From Nocardia stercoris (GTDB lineage Bacteria > Actinomycetota > Actinomycetes > Mycobacteriales > Mycobacteriaceae), in the NCBI RefSeq assembly GCF_003696265.1, contig NZ_RFFH01000007.1, positions 248,001-312,000 of the forward strand: a DNA stretch of 64,000 bases, given 5' to 3'. Made by a program: the position numbers and the translations under genes. How positions within the stretch are numbered: the first letter of the stretch is position 1; every line of letters starts with the position of its first letter. The notes under the pieces were generated by a model. The model searched no databases and had not been told where the DNA came from. It saw only the letters and a list, made by a program, of their open reading frames with translations. This document shows, one piece after another, positions 8,619 to 16,467 of the stretch.

Positions 8619-10330
8619 TGGGCAACGACTTCGACTACGACGTGCTGGTGATCGGCTCCGGTTTCGGCGGCAGTGTCACCGCGTTGCGGCTGACCGAGAA
8701 GGGCTATCGGGTGGGTGTGGTCGAGGCGGGCCGCCGCTGGACGGCCGCCGACCTGCCGTCCTCGAACTGGAACCTGCGCAAGTCGATCTGGGCGCCGCGG
8801 CTGGGATTGACCGGGACGCAACGGATCAGTCTGCTGGGCAAGGTGACGCTGTTCAGCGCGGCCGGGGTGGGCGGCGGTTCACTGATCTACGGCAACACGC
8901 TGTACCGGCCGCTGCCGAAGTTCTACCGCGATCCGTCCTGGTCGCACGTCACCGACTGGGAGGCCGAACTCGCGCCGTACTACAACCAGGCCGAACGCAT
9001 GCTGGGCGTGGCGCCGAATCCGAAACTGAGCCCGGCCGACGAGGTGCTGCGCGACGTCGCGGCCGAACTCGGCGTGGCCGACACGTTCCATCCCACGAAT
9101 GTCGGCGTGTTCTTCGGTGAGCCCGGAAAGACCGTGCCGGACCCGTATTTCGGTGGCGCCGGTCCCGAGCGCACCGGGTGCGTGCACTGCGCGAACTGTA
9201 TGACCGGGTGTCCGCACGGCGCCAAGAACACCACCGTCACCAACTATCTGTATCTCGCGGAACAGGCCGGGGCGCAGGTGCATTCGCAGGCGACGGTGAC
9301 CGATGTGCAGCCACTGACCGAGGGCGGGTACCGGGTCACCGCGCAGCGCTCGGGCGGGTTGCCGCGCCGGGAGCGCCGGGAGTTCACCGCCGAACAGGTG
9401 GTGTTCGCCGCGGCCGCCCGCGGCACCCACCAGTTGCTGCACCAACTGCGCGCCACCGGCCGGTTGCCCGCGCTGTCCCCGCGCATGGGTGAGCTGACCC
9501 GGACCAACTCCGAGGCGGTGCTCACCGCGACCAGCCGCACTCGCACCGATTTCGCGCAGGGCGTGGCGATCACGTCGTCGATCCATCCCGAACCGGACAC
9601 CCACATCGAGGTGTGCCACTACGGCAAGGGCCAGAACGGCCTGTTCCCGCTCACCGTGCCGATGATCGACGGCGGCCCGCTGCGTTTCCTGCGCTTCCTG
9701 CTGTTGTTGCTCACCCATCCGCTGGTGTTCCTGCGCTCGCAGAACGTGCGCCGCGCCTCGGAACGCTCGGTGATCCTGCTCGTCATGCAGTCCCTGGACA
9801 ATTCACTCACCTCGTTCGGCAAGCGCGGCCTGTTCGGCTATCGCCTGTCCACCCGCCAGGGTGAGGGCCGGCCGAACCCGACCTGGATTCCCATCGGCCA
9901 CAAGGCGAACCGCCTGTTCGCCGACCGGATCGGCGGCGACGCGCTCGGCATGATCATGGACGTCTTCGACATCCCCTCCACCGCCCACTACATCGGCGGC
10001 TGCCCCATGGGCGGCACCGCCGCCGAGGGCGTCATCGACCCCTACCACCGCATCCACAACTACCCCGGCCTCCACGTCATCGACGGCTCCGCCGTCTCCG
10101 CCAATCTCGGCGTCAACCCCTCGCTCACCATCACCGCCATGTCCGAACGCGCCTGCGCCTTCTGGCCCAACCGGGGTGAACCCGATCCCCGGCCGGCACT
10201 GGGGGCGGGGTACCAGCAGGTCGTTCCGGTGCCGCCGAACCGGCCGGCGGTCCCGCCGACCGCCCCGGGCGTGCTCCGGCTGCCGCTCACAGTTGTTCGG
10301 CCCGAAGCGGAACCCGAAGGGGTGCAATAG
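8615..10330 (+). CDS. choD-like: GMC-family oxidoreductase, ChoD-like, with a four-cysteine cluster
   Basis: About 571 residues (570 if the second ATG, better spaced from AGAAGG, is used). The N-terminal FAD motif GSGFGG is at residues 14-19, and the C-terminal HYIGGCPMG plus NLGVNPSLTITAMSERA are GMC hallmarks. The sequence closely recalls the M. tuberculosis ChoD family, annotated as cholesterol oxidase though its true role is debated. C189, C192, C195 and C199 form CxxCxxCxxxC, as in ferredoxin 4Fe-4S sites. No Tat or Sec signal is seen, so it is probably cytosolic. It overlaps the BVMO gene by four bases. It may oxidise a sterol-like alcohol; the cysteine cluster suggests electron transfer rather than simple oxidase chemistry (inference). 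Confidence 0.88.
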   Translation: MMGNDFDYDVLVIGSGFGGSVTALRLTEKGYRVGVVEAGRRWTAADLPSSNWNLRKSIWAPRLGLTGTQRISLLGKVTLFSAAGVGGGSLIYGNTLYRPLPKFYRDPSWSHVTDWEAELAPYYNQAERMLGVAPNPKLSPADEVLRDVAAELGVADTFHPTNVGVFFGEPGKTVPDPYFGGAGPERTGCVHCANCMTGCPHGAKNTTVTNYLYLAEQAGAQVHSQATVTDVQPLTEGGYRVTAQRSGGLPRRERREFTAEQVVFAAAARGTHQLLHQLRATGRLPALSPRMGELTRTNSEAVLTATSRTRTDFAQGVAITSSIHPEPDTHIEVCHYGKGQNGLFPLTVPMIDGGPLRFLRFLLLLLTHPLVFLRSQNVRRASERSVILLVMQSLDNSLTSFGKRGLFGYRLSTRQGEGRPNPTWIPIGHKANRLFADRIGGDALGMIMDVFDIPSTAHYIGGCPMGGTAAEGVIDPYHRIHNYPGLHVIDGSAVSANLGVNPSLTITAMSERACAFWPNRGEPDPRPALGAGYQQVVPVPPNRPAVPPTAPGVLRLPLTVVRPEAEPEGVQ

Positions 10331-10394
10331 GATCGGCCGTCGGTGCGGCTCCGGACAGATTGCCGCAATCATATTTGCCTCGACGAGAAACCGG

Positions 10395-10796
10395 TCAGGG
10401 CTTTCTCCGTGCCACGACGCGGCGGTAGTAGATGCGCCAACCTTGGTCGGCGCGACGCAGTCGGTCCTCGTAGACAGCGGTGCCGGTCGTGCCGTCGGCG
10501 TTGACGGCGAGCGCCTTGGCGCGGGTCTGTGCCTGGTCACCGTGGGCGCCGACCACGACGATGTTGGTGACATGGTGGCCCAGTGGCTGGCCTTCGTCGT
10601 CCTGGCTGCCCTCGGCCAGTGCGCGCAGCGCGGCCAGTCCGCGCAGCGTGCCGTAGCCGAAGTCCTCCAGGTCGAAGATCACGTCCTCGGCGAAGACCTC
10701 GGCGAGGCGGTCCCAGGCGCGGTCGTCGGCCAGATGGCCGTGCAGCGCGATGATTTCGTGGATCGCGAGCCGGTCCGCGGTGGTGATGTCGAGCAT
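10395..10796 (-). CDS. Nuclear transport factor 2 / SnoaL-like protein
   Basis: A 133-residue cone-fold protein of the SnoaL-like superfamily. The N-terminal helix reads MLDITTADRLAIHEIIALHGHLADDRAWDRLAEVF, shown here as two joined runs of a typical family start; FAEDVIFDLEDFGYGT and HHVTNIVV are the usual strand motifs, and the protein ends in IYYRRVVARRKP. Members act as small hydratases, isomerases or dehydratases, or only bind ligands, and catalytic residues cannot be assigned here. It is divergent from the TetR at 10883, and two palindromes in the 86-bp gap look like shared operators, so it is probably that regulator's target. Confidence 0.8.
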   Translation of the reverse strand: MLDITTADRLAIHEIIALHGHLADDRAWDRLAEVFAEDVIFDLEDFGYGTLRGLAALRALAEGSQDDEGQPLGHHVTNIVVVGAHGDQAQTRAKALAVNADGTTGTAVYEDRLRRADQGWRIYYRRVVARRKP

Positions 10797-10812
10797 TCGA
10801 AACCCTTCACAA

Positions 10813-10869
10813 AAGTGGGGAGCTCCCCGTTTGAACCTCGGGCTAGACTAAACGGGGAATTCCCCACTT
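10813..10869. promoter_or_regulatory. Twin palindromic operators between SnoaL-like and TetR genes
   Basis: AAGTGGGGAGCTCCCCGTTT at 10813-10832 and AAACGGGGAATTCCCCACTT at 10850-10869 are near-perfect inverted copies of each other. Each contains its own 12-bp palindrome (GGGG-AGCT-CCCC and GGGG-AATT-CCCC), with centres 37 bp apart. They flank the divergent promoters and are a textbook TetR autoregulatory layout. Confidence 0.8.
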
Positions 10870-10882
10870 GGCAAGGAGCGGG

Positions 10883-11449
10883 ATGAGCGACCGTCCGAAA
10901 CGCGCCGACGCGCGCCGCAACTACGAGGCTGTCCTGGCCGCCGCCAAAGCGGTGTTCCAGGCCGACGGTGTCGCCGCACCGCTCGACGAGATCGCCCGCC
11001 GCGCCGGCGTCGGCAACGCCACCATGTACCGCCACTTCCCCACCCGCCGCGAACTCGTCATCGCCGTCTACGCCGACGAGGTCGACGCCCTCTGCGACCT
11101 CGGCGAATCGCTCGCCACCGACCCGAACCCCGAACCCGCCCTGTTCACCTGGCTCCGCGCCTTCGTCACCCACGTGGCCACCAAACGCGAACTGCCACTT
11201 GCCATCCCCGACGACTCGACCGGCCACCGCACGACCCTCTACCGGGATTGGCACGACCGGATGCGTACCTGCGCCACCACGCTGCTCATCCGCGCCCAGG
11301 ACGCGGGCGCCGTCCGCGACGACCTCGAGGTGGCGGATCTCCTCGCCGCCGCCAGCGGCATCGGGCATGCGGCCGGTGACGAGGAGCAGGCCGAACGGCT
11401 CCTACAGATCGTCCGCGACGGAGTCTCCGTACCGGCCGAGCGCAGGTAA
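10883..11449 (+). CDS. TetR/AcrR family transcriptional regulator
   Basis: A 188-residue repressor. The DNA-binding part spans about residues 8-55 (NYEAVLAAAKAVFQADG, then IARRAGVGNATMYRHFPTRREL), followed by an all-helical sensor domain. The ATG at 10883 has AAGGAGCGGG just upstream; an in-frame ATG five codons earlier overlaps that ribosome site and is less likely. The gene is divergent from the SnoaL-like gene, with twin GGGG-CCCC palindromes in between. It would repress itself and that gene until a ligand binds. Confidence 0.92.
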   Translation: MSDRPKRADARRNYEAVLAAAKAVFQADGVAAPLDEIARRAGVGNATMYRHFPTRRELVIAVYADEVDALCDLGESLATDPNPEPALFTWLRAFVTHVATKRELPLAIPDDSTGHRTTLYRDWHDRMRTCATTLLIRAQDAGAVRDDLEVADLLAAASGIGHAAGDEEQAERLLQIVRDGVSVPAERR

Positions 11450-11575
11450 GCGCTGTCGGCTGCGGCTGGGGGCCGACGAGCGCGAGCAGGCGCCGGATCC
11501 ACGACGCAGCACACGAACCACTGCGGCGCCGACCGCAACCCTGAACGAGCCGCGTCGATTTCGGTTGCCAACTCT

Positions 11576-11599
11576 AACCTATATGTATTAGGTTTAACC
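11576..11599. promoter_or_regulatory. AT-rich inverted repeat upstream of TetR 11625
   Basis: AACCTA at 11576-11581 pairs with TAGGTT at 11589-11594, and GGTTTAACC at 11591-11599 forms a second overlapping palindrome. The patch is markedly AT-rich against its surroundings, with TTGCCA at 11565-11570 as a possible -35. It is probably the promoter and operator of the TetR/hydrolase pair. The rest of the 175-bp gap shows nothing recognisable. Confidence 0.55.
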
Positions 11600-11624
11600 C
11601 TAAGCAAGATAGGAAGGAGCGGAA

Positions 11625-12218
11625 ATGTCTCCCCGTGCGGGCCTGACCACGGAACGGGTGGTGCGTGCCGCGGCGGAACTCGCCGACGAGATCGGGTTCG
11701 ACAAACTCACCCTGTCGGCGGTCGCACGGCACTTCGGGGTGAAGGACCCGAGCCTGTATGCGCACGTGCGGAATCTGCACGATCTGCGCGTGCGGGTGGC
11801 GCTGCTGGCGAGCGCCGAGCTGAACGACCGGATCGGCACGGCGGTCGCGGGGCGGTCCGGTAAGGACGCGCTGGTCGCGTTCGCCGGCGCGTATCGGGCC
11901 TACGTCCTCGAACATCCGCAGCGCTATGCGGCCACGCAGATCCGGATCGACCCGGCCGAGGTGGCCGACGAGCCCGCGCTGCTGCGCAGCATCGAGTTGA
12001 CCATGTCGATGCTGCGCGGATACGGGCTGGGCGAGCAGGAGACCCTGGACGCGGCCCGCCTGCTGCGCAGCACCTTTCACGGATTCGCCACCCTCGAAGC
12101 CGCCGGCGGCTTCGCGCACGCGCAATCCACCGACGATTCCTGGCCACGCATTCTCGACGCCCTGCACTACACGCTGTCGAACTGGCCGACGTACCCGAAA
12201 GAGGACATCGCCCGATGA
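11625..12218 (+). CDS. TetR family regulator with WHG-type C-terminal domain
   Basis: A 197-residue regulator. The helix-turn-helix lies at about residues 8-55 (VVRAAAELADEIGFDKLT, VARHFGVKDPSLYAHVRNLHDL). The C-terminal half, with YRAYVLEHPQRYAATQ and the FHGFATLEAAGGF segment, is typical of the TetR_C_33/WHG group. AGGAAGGAGCGG precedes the ATG. Its stop overlaps the start of the alpha/beta hydrolase (ATGA), so the two form an operon, and the AT-rich repeat upstream is the likely autoregulatory site. The inducer may be a substrate or product of the hydrolase (inference). Confidence 0.92.
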   Translation: MSPRAGLTTERVVRAAAELADEIGFDKLTLSAVARHFGVKDPSLYAHVRNLHDLRVRVALLASAELNDRIGTAVAGRSGKDALVAFAGAYRAYVLEHPQRYAATQIRIDPAEVADEPALLRSIELTMSMLRGYGLGEQETLDAARLLRSTFHGFATLEAAGGFAHAQSTDDSWPRILDALHYTLSNWPTYPKEDIAR

Positions 12219-13060
12219 GATCGGATACCCTGCGCGTCCCCGGCGCGACCCTGTACTACGAAATGCGCGGGAAAGGCCCTGTGCTGCTGGTGATTCCGGG
12301 CGGCGGCGGCGACGCCAACGCCGCCGACGGCATGGCCGAGGTGCTGCGGGAGCATTTCACGGTCGTCGCGTTCGACGCCCGCGGCTACTCGCGCAGCGCC
12401 CTGGACCCCGGCGCGCCACAGGACCAGCACGTCGCGGTGCAGAGCGACGACGCCTTCCGGCTGCTCACCCACCTGACCGACGATCCCGCCTTCGTGTACG
12501 GCGGCAGTCACGGCGCCATCGTCGGACTCGACCTGCTCGCCCGGCACCCCGACCGGGTACGCGCTCTGGTCGCGCACGAGCCGCCGTGTTTCGCGGTCCT
12601 TCCCGACGCCGCCGAGCACCGCGCCATGATCGACGAGGTGCACCGCCTGTTCCACACCGAAGGCCTCCTCGCCGCCGCGGGCCGTTTCCTCGCGGCGATC
12701 GACGGCGCGATCAAGCCGGGCCCCGAACCGGCCGAGCTGTCTGTCCGCGAGGAGCAACGCCGCGCCCGCAGCGCCGCCAACGCGCCGATCATGATGGAGC
12801 ACGAACTGCGCGAATTCACCTCCTACATACCGGACTACGCGGCATTGGCCTCCGTCGCCGATCGCCTGATCCTGGCCGTCGGCCGGGAAACTCGCGGCTG
12901 CCTGCCCTATCGCCCCGCCGTCGAGATCGCCGGCCACCTCGGCCTGACCGTCACCGAATTCCCGGGCGCGCACAACGGAACCCTCACGCACGCACAGGAA
13001 GTCGCCACCCAGCTCATCCGGGTGCTGACATCGGCGCCGAGTTCGACCCCCGCCCTATGA
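12215..13060 (+). CDS. Alpha/beta-fold hydrolase
   Basis: A 281-residue serine hydrolase-like protein. The oxyanion region is VIPGGGGDAN near residues 26-35, the DARGYSRS strand follows, and the nucleophile elbow is GGSHG with S98. The C-terminal FPGAHNGTL supplies the probable catalytic histidine. It has no signal peptide and no large cap domain. The start overlaps the TetR stop by four bases, which indicates coupled translation. Family members act as esterases, lactonases, epoxide hydrolases or C-C hydrolases; the substrate cannot be named. It converges on the next minus-strand gene with 1 bp between. Confidence 0.88.
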   Translation: MRSDTLRVPGATLYYEMRGKGPVLLVIPGGGGDANAADGMAEVLREHFTVVAFDARGYSRSALDPGAPQDQHVAVQSDDAFRLLTHLTDDPAFVYGGSHGAIVGLDLLARHPDRVRALVAHEPPCFAVLPDAAEHRAMIDEVHRLFHTEGLLAAAGRFLAAIDGAIKPGPEPAELSVREEQRRARSAANAPIMMEHELREFTSYIPDYAALASVADRLILAVGRETRGCLPYRPAVEIAGHLGLTVTEFPGAHNGTLTHAQEVATQLIRVLTSAPSSTPAL

Positions 13061-13061
13061 G

Positions 13062-13436
13062 CTACTCGCTCCGGGCAGGTCCCACAGCATGTCCGGCTGC
13101 CCGCTGCAGTACGGCGATCGCGTCGTCGAGCCCGTTGACGACGAACAACTCGACGGTCCCGTCACGCAGCTGAATTCGAAGTCTGGTTCGCAGCCCGCCG
13201 TCGAATGCCCCACCGGTGGGCAACTGCGAACCGACCGACGCCACCCACTCGAGCGGCGCCGACCACGACTGCCCACCGGTGAGCGCGTCCACATGGCTGG
13301 GCTCGAACAGCACCCGCGCACCGGTCAGGTACAGGCGTCCACCGACGGCGCGATTCCCCTGCGTACGGTTCGCAAACCGCCGCCAGCTGACCGTTTCACC
13401 GTCGGCCAGCTTCGGTGACCGAATCCAAATCCCCAC
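13062..13436 (-). CDS. Small GRAM/PH-like hypothetical protein
   Basis: I do not recognise this gene firmly. The frame encodes about 124 residues from a GTG at 13436 (VGIWIRSPKLADGETV), the point at which the sequence starts to look protein-like; a longer frame to 13493 adds a cysteine-rich, unlikely start. The pattern of strands (GGRLYLTGARVLFEPSHVDAL, then WSAPLEWVASVG and LRIQLRDGTVELFVV) resembles PH or GRAM-type beta domains found alone in actinobacteria. No ribosome site is obvious. It is convergent with the hydrolase at 13060 and upstream of the LysR gene on the other side. Confidence 0.55.
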   Translation of the reverse strand: MGIWIRSPKLADGETVSWRRFANRTQGNRAVGGRLYLTGARVLFEPSHVDALTGGQSWSAPLEWVASVGSQLPTGGAFDGGLRTRLRIQLRDGTVELFVVNGLDDAIAVLQRAAGHAVGPARSE

Positions 13437-13570
13437 CGCGGCAGTGTATCCGAAGCCACATGGGCAGCCGCCAACACAGTCGAGCGGCAGCACGCGTCGA
13501 CGACGCCGACAAGCGGTCGACGTAACCCTCGGACGACGCTCGAAGGCGGCATGCGACGACCGAGGGGCGG

Positions 13571-14479
13571 TCAGCCGAGTTTCGCTCTGATCGACGGGTG
13601 TACGGGTACGCCGCGGGCGGTGAGGTCGGCGGCGAAGCGGCGGACCAGCGGGTCGGTGGGGGCGCCGAGGAGACAGAGCAGTTCTCGGGTCAGGGCGGGC
13701 TCGAAGTGTTTCAGGTCTGCGGGTACGGCTGTGCCGAGGGCGGTGGTGGGGACCAAGGCGATGCCGAGTCCGGCGGCGGCGAGCTGGGCGGCGGTGGCGG
13801 CCTGGCGGGTGCGCATGATCGCGGTGAGGGTGACGCCGTGGCGCGCGGCTTCGGAGTCGAGCCAGCCGGACAGGCCGTTGTCGCGGTGGTAGTGCACGAT
13901 CGGCTGGTCGCGCAGGTCGTCGAAAGCGAGCCGATCATGTCGGGACAGTGGATGATCGGCGGGCAAGACGGCCACGACCTCCTCGAGGCCGATAGCGGCG
14001 GATGCTCCCGTCCAGCGGGTCGGCTGCGGACCGACCGCGAGATCCGCCTGCCCGGATTCCACGGCGTGGGCCAGCGCGTCGGCGCTGGTGGCTTCCGCCA
14101 CCAGCACCTCGATGTGCGGAGCGCGCCGCCGCCAGGCTCGCAAGACCGGGGCGAGCAGGCTCACGGTCAGACTCTCCGCGCAGGCCAGGCGGATCCGTCC
14201 GGCCTCGCCGCGCGCCGCGGCGCGCCCGGCACCGACCATGCGGGTGACGGCGTCCAGGGCCGCGCGTGCGTCTGCCTCCACCGCCCGGCCGATTGTGGTC
14301 GCCCGGACCCCACGCGGCAGGCGCTCCAGCAGCGGCGCCCCGATCTCGCGTTCCAGTGCCGCGAGCTGATGCGACAGTGCCGGCTGTGACATGTGCAGGA
14401 CCACCGCGGCGTCGGTGATCGACCCGGCGTCCAGGACCGCGACCAGGCATTCCAGCGCCCGCAGGGTAGGCATTCGCAT
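13571..14479 (-). CDS. LysR family transcriptional regulator
   Basis: A 302-residue LysR-type regulator. The winged helix-turn-helix covers about residues 1-60 (LRALECLVAVLDAGSITDAA, then MSQPALSHQLAALEREIGAPLLER), followed by a linker and a periplasmic-binding-like sensor domain. It is divergent from the SDR gene at 14532 with about 52 bp between, the classical LysR arrangement in which the regulator represses itself and activates the divergent enzyme in response to its substrate. A TATTC-N13-GAATA element lies in the gap. The protein could start two codons later. Confidence 0.92.
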   Translation of the reverse strand: MRMPTLRALECLVAVLDAGSITDAAVVLHMSQPALSHQLAALEREIGAPLLERLPRGVRATTIGRAVEADARAALDAVTRMVGAGRAAARGEAGRIRLACAESLTVSLLAPVLRAWRRRAPHIEVLVAEATSADALAHAVESGQADLAVGPQPTRWTGASAAIGLEEVVAVLPADHPLSRHDRLAFDDLRDQPIVHYHRDNGLSGWLDSEAARHGVTLTAIMRTRQAATAAQLAAAGLGIALVPTTALGTAVPADLKHFEPALTRELLCLLGAPTDPLVRRFAADLTARGVPVHPSIRAKLG

Positions 14480-14506
14480 ATTCTATGGCAAGCATCGAAT
14501 ACATTC
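14479..14506. promoter_or_regulatory. LysR-type binding site (T-N11-A class)
   Basis: TATTC at 14479-14483 and GAATA at 14497-14501 form an inverted repeat, and GAAT-AC-ATTC at 14497-14506 is a second palindrome. Both lie between the divergent LysR and SDR genes and fit the recognition and activation sites expected of LysR regulators. Confidence 0.55.
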
Positions 14507-14531
14507 GGGTCGCGAGGGGATGATCTGTCGG

Positions 14532-15209
14532 ATGCGCAACGCTGCAGCAAGCATGACAACACTGCAGAACAAGAAACTGGTCGTGGTCGGCGCCGGATCG
14601 GGTATCGGCCGGCGAATCGCCGTGGACGCGACAGCCCAAGGTGCACAGGTTATTTCGGTCGGGCGACCGGAGCTCGACTTGACCGACGAGGCGACGATCC
14701 GCGCCTTCGCCGAGCGGGTCGGCGACCTGGACTACCTGGTGTCACTCGCCGCCGACCACGCCAACGGACCGGTGACCGAGTTGGACCGAGACGCCGTGCA
14801 TCGCGCCTTCGACGCCAAGGTGATCGGGCCGATCCTGCTGGCCAAACACCTCGCACCGCACTTCCGCCCCGGCGGCGCGATCCTGCTGTTCTCCGGTGTG
14901 GCGGCCTGGCGCCCGGCGCCCGGCCGTGTGGTGATGGCCGCGACCAACGCGGCGGCCGCCGCGGCCGCCGCCGCCCTGGCCGTCGAACTCGCGCCGCTGC
15001 GCGTCAACGCGCTGTCCCCCGGCATCGTCGACTCGGGCGTCTGGGACGGACCCGGCAAGGACTCCTTCCTCACCGCTGTCGCCGAACGCAATCCGGCCCG
15101 CCGCGTCGGCACCCCCGCCGATATTTCCGCCGCGGCGCTACTCGCCCTCACCAACCCGTTCCTCACCGGCACGACCCTGCATGTCGACGGCGGTGGACGT
15201 TTGGTGTGA
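14532..15209 (+). CDS. Short-chain dehydrogenase/reductase
   Basis: An SDR of about 225 residues. The Rossmann motif VVVGAGSGIGRRIA lies near the N terminus and PELDLTDEATI follows. The usual YxxxK active site is not plain: the segment where it should fall reads FSGVAAWRPAPGRVVMAATNAAAAAAAAALAVE in two adjoining parts, with no tyrosine-lysine pair, so this may be an atypical or non-catalytic SDR. LRVNALSPGIVDSGVWDG and FLTGTTLHVDGGG are normal SDR features. The start is uncertain: GAGGGG favours 14532, and 14520 and 14553 are alternatives. It is divergent from LysR, its likely regulator. Confidence 0.85.
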   Translation: MRNAAASMTTLQNKKLVVVGAGSGIGRRIAVDATAQGAQVISVGRPELDLTDEATIRAFAERVGDLDYLVSLAADHANGPVTELDRDAVHRAFDAKVIGPILLAKHLAPHFRPGGAILLFSGVAAWRPAPGRVVMAATNAAAAAAAAALAVELAPLRVNALSPGIVDSGVWDGPGKDSFLTAVAERNPARRVGTPADISAAALLALTNPFLTGTTLHVDGGGRLV

Positions 15210-15220
15210 GGCAACCGGCG

Positions 15221-15251
15221 GGTCCGCGATGCGGTGGTAGCGTCGCGGGCC
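15221..15251. terminator. Hairpin between convergent SDR and TetR genes
   Basis: GGTCCGCGA at 15221-15229 pairs with TCGCGGGCC at 15243-15251 (one mismatch) around a 13-base loop, between the ends of the SDR (15209) and TetR (15293). It could end transcription from both sides. Confidence 0.4.
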
Positions 15252-15292
15252 GCGCCGACGACCCGGCTGGGCGCGTGCATCCGAGAATTCGG

Positions 15293-15871
15293 TCAGCCTA
15301 TGAGGTGGCTGGTGATTGTCGGGGCGACCCGGGTCGCGAGGTTGTCGATCGATTCCGAGGCGATCGGTTCGACCCGAAGGATGTAGCGCAGGTAGGCGAT
15401 GCCGAGCAGTTGTGCCATGGCCAGGTCGATGCGGAGTTCGGGGTCTGGTCCGGGTAGGGCGGCGGCGACCAGCTGATACAGCTGGTCCTGGATGAATTGC
15501 CTTGCGAGGGTGGCGGATTCCTCGTGGGTGGCCGCGCCGCGCAGGATGGCCTCGAGGCGGCCGCGCGATTCGGGCTGGTCCCAGAGTGCGAGGAAGACCC
15601 GGGCCAGTCGCTCTCCGATACCTTCCAGGTCACCGTCGACGATGCGCGCGGCGAGTTCCGCCGGGTCGAAGGGCCAGCCCATGGTGGCGCGGAAGAGCCC
15701 GTCCTTGTTGCCGAAGTAGTGGCGGATCAGCGCGGGATCCACTCCCGCGGCCGTGGCGATGTCCCGCACGGAGGTGCGGTCGTATCCGTTGTCGGCGAAG
15801 AGTTTTCGCGCGGTGTCGAGCAGGATGGCGCGAGTGTCGGCGCTGCCGGGTCGGCGTCCAATCGGTGGCAT
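15293..15871 (-). CDS. TetR/AcrR family transcriptional regulator
   Basis: A 192-residue repressor. The DNA-binding region at about residues 13-60 reads TRAILLDTARKLFADNG and IATAAGVDPALIRHYFGNKDGL, with the helical ligand domain after it (TetR_C_17-like, containing LEAILRGAATHEESA and the MAQLLGIAYLRYIL helix). It is divergent from the F420-type reductase gene at 15959. A CTACC-N5-GGTAG repeat in the 87-bp gap overlaps the promoter predicted for that gene, so it is the likely target. Confidence 0.92.
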   Translation of the reverse strand: MPPIGRRPGSADTRAILLDTARKLFADNGYDRTSVRDIATAAGVDPALIRHYFGNKDGLFRATMGWPFDPAELAARIVDGDLEGIGERLARVFLALWDQPESRGRLEAILRGAATHEESATLARQFIQDQLYQLVAAALPGPDPELRIDLAMAQLLGIAYLRYILRVEPIASESIDNLATRVAPTITSHLIG

Positions 15872-15906
15872 GGTGCCAAAACTCTACACCCGTTGACTTT
15901 CCGGGT

Positions 15907-15935
15907 GCGACAGGGCTACCGTCGAGGTAGATAAT
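15907..15935 (+). promoter_or_regulatory. Promoter with overlapping inverted repeat for the reductase gene
   Basis: GCGACA at 15907-15912 and GATAAT at 15930-15935 are 17 bases apart, a good sigma-70 type fit. CTACCGTCGAGGTAG at 15916-15930 lies in the spacer and would let TetR block RNA polymerase. Confidence 0.5.
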
Positions 15936-15958
15936 TCCACAACTGAGGAGTTTCTCCG

Positions 15959-16360
15959 ATGCCCATGCCACGGTGGCTCGCCCACGCCAACAAGTACGGC
16001 CTCAACCAGCTCACCCGTTTCCTCGCGCCCTGGCTGCCGGGCTGGGCCCTGGTCGTGCATCGCGGCCGCAAGTCCGGCCGCACCTTCCACACTCCCCTGT
16101 GGGCCTTCCGCCGTGGTGACGACTTCGTCATCGCACTGACCTACGGCAGCCGCTCCGACTGGGTGCGCAATGTCGAGGCCGCGGGGTCGTTCGAGCTCGT
16201 GCACCTCGGCCGCCACCACCACCTCGCGAACCCGAATGTCTACCGCGACCCGAAGGCCGCGGAGATGCCCCTGCCGATCCGGCTCATGCTGCGGTACGTC
16301 CTGGCCGCCCCCGAATTCCTGCGGGCCACGATCGCGCCCGCCGATCCGAAGGCGGCGTGA
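15959..16360 (+). CDS. Nitroreductase-family deazaflavin (F420)-dependent oxidoreductase
   Basis: A 133-residue protein of the Ddn/FDOR-A split-barrel family, which uses reduced cofactor F420 to reduce enones, nitroimidazoles and quinones. The family pattern is visible: VVHRGRKSGRTFHTPLWAF, then DDFVIALTYGSRSDWVRNVEAAGSFEL in two adjoining runs, and the C-terminal LRYVLAAPEFLRATIAP. TGAGGAGT precedes the ATG. An N-terminal amphipathic stretch (LNQLTRFLAPWLPGW) suggests loose membrane association. It is divergent from, and probably repressed by, the TetR at 15293. The physiological substrate is unknown. Confidence 0.9.
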   Translation: MPMPRWLAHANKYGLNQLTRFLAPWLPGWALVVHRGRKSGRTFHTPLWAFRRGDDFVIALTYGSRSDWVRNVEAAGSFELVHLGRHHHLANPNVYRDPKAAEMPLPIRLMLRYVLAAPEFLRATIAPADPKAA

Positions 16361-16467
16361 GCGGGCGGCGGCCGCAGTCGATTCGGCTCCGCGCCCCGCG
16401 TTGATCCGCGGGCCGTTGCGATCGGTGCGGGGGACGCGAAAGCCTCAGGCATGCTTATGCTCTCGCC

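Noticed and set aside
10831..10849. TTGAAC and TAGACT as a -35/-10 pair in the twin-operator region
   Set aside because: They are only seven bases apart, too close for a sigma-70 promoter, so no promoter is called there.
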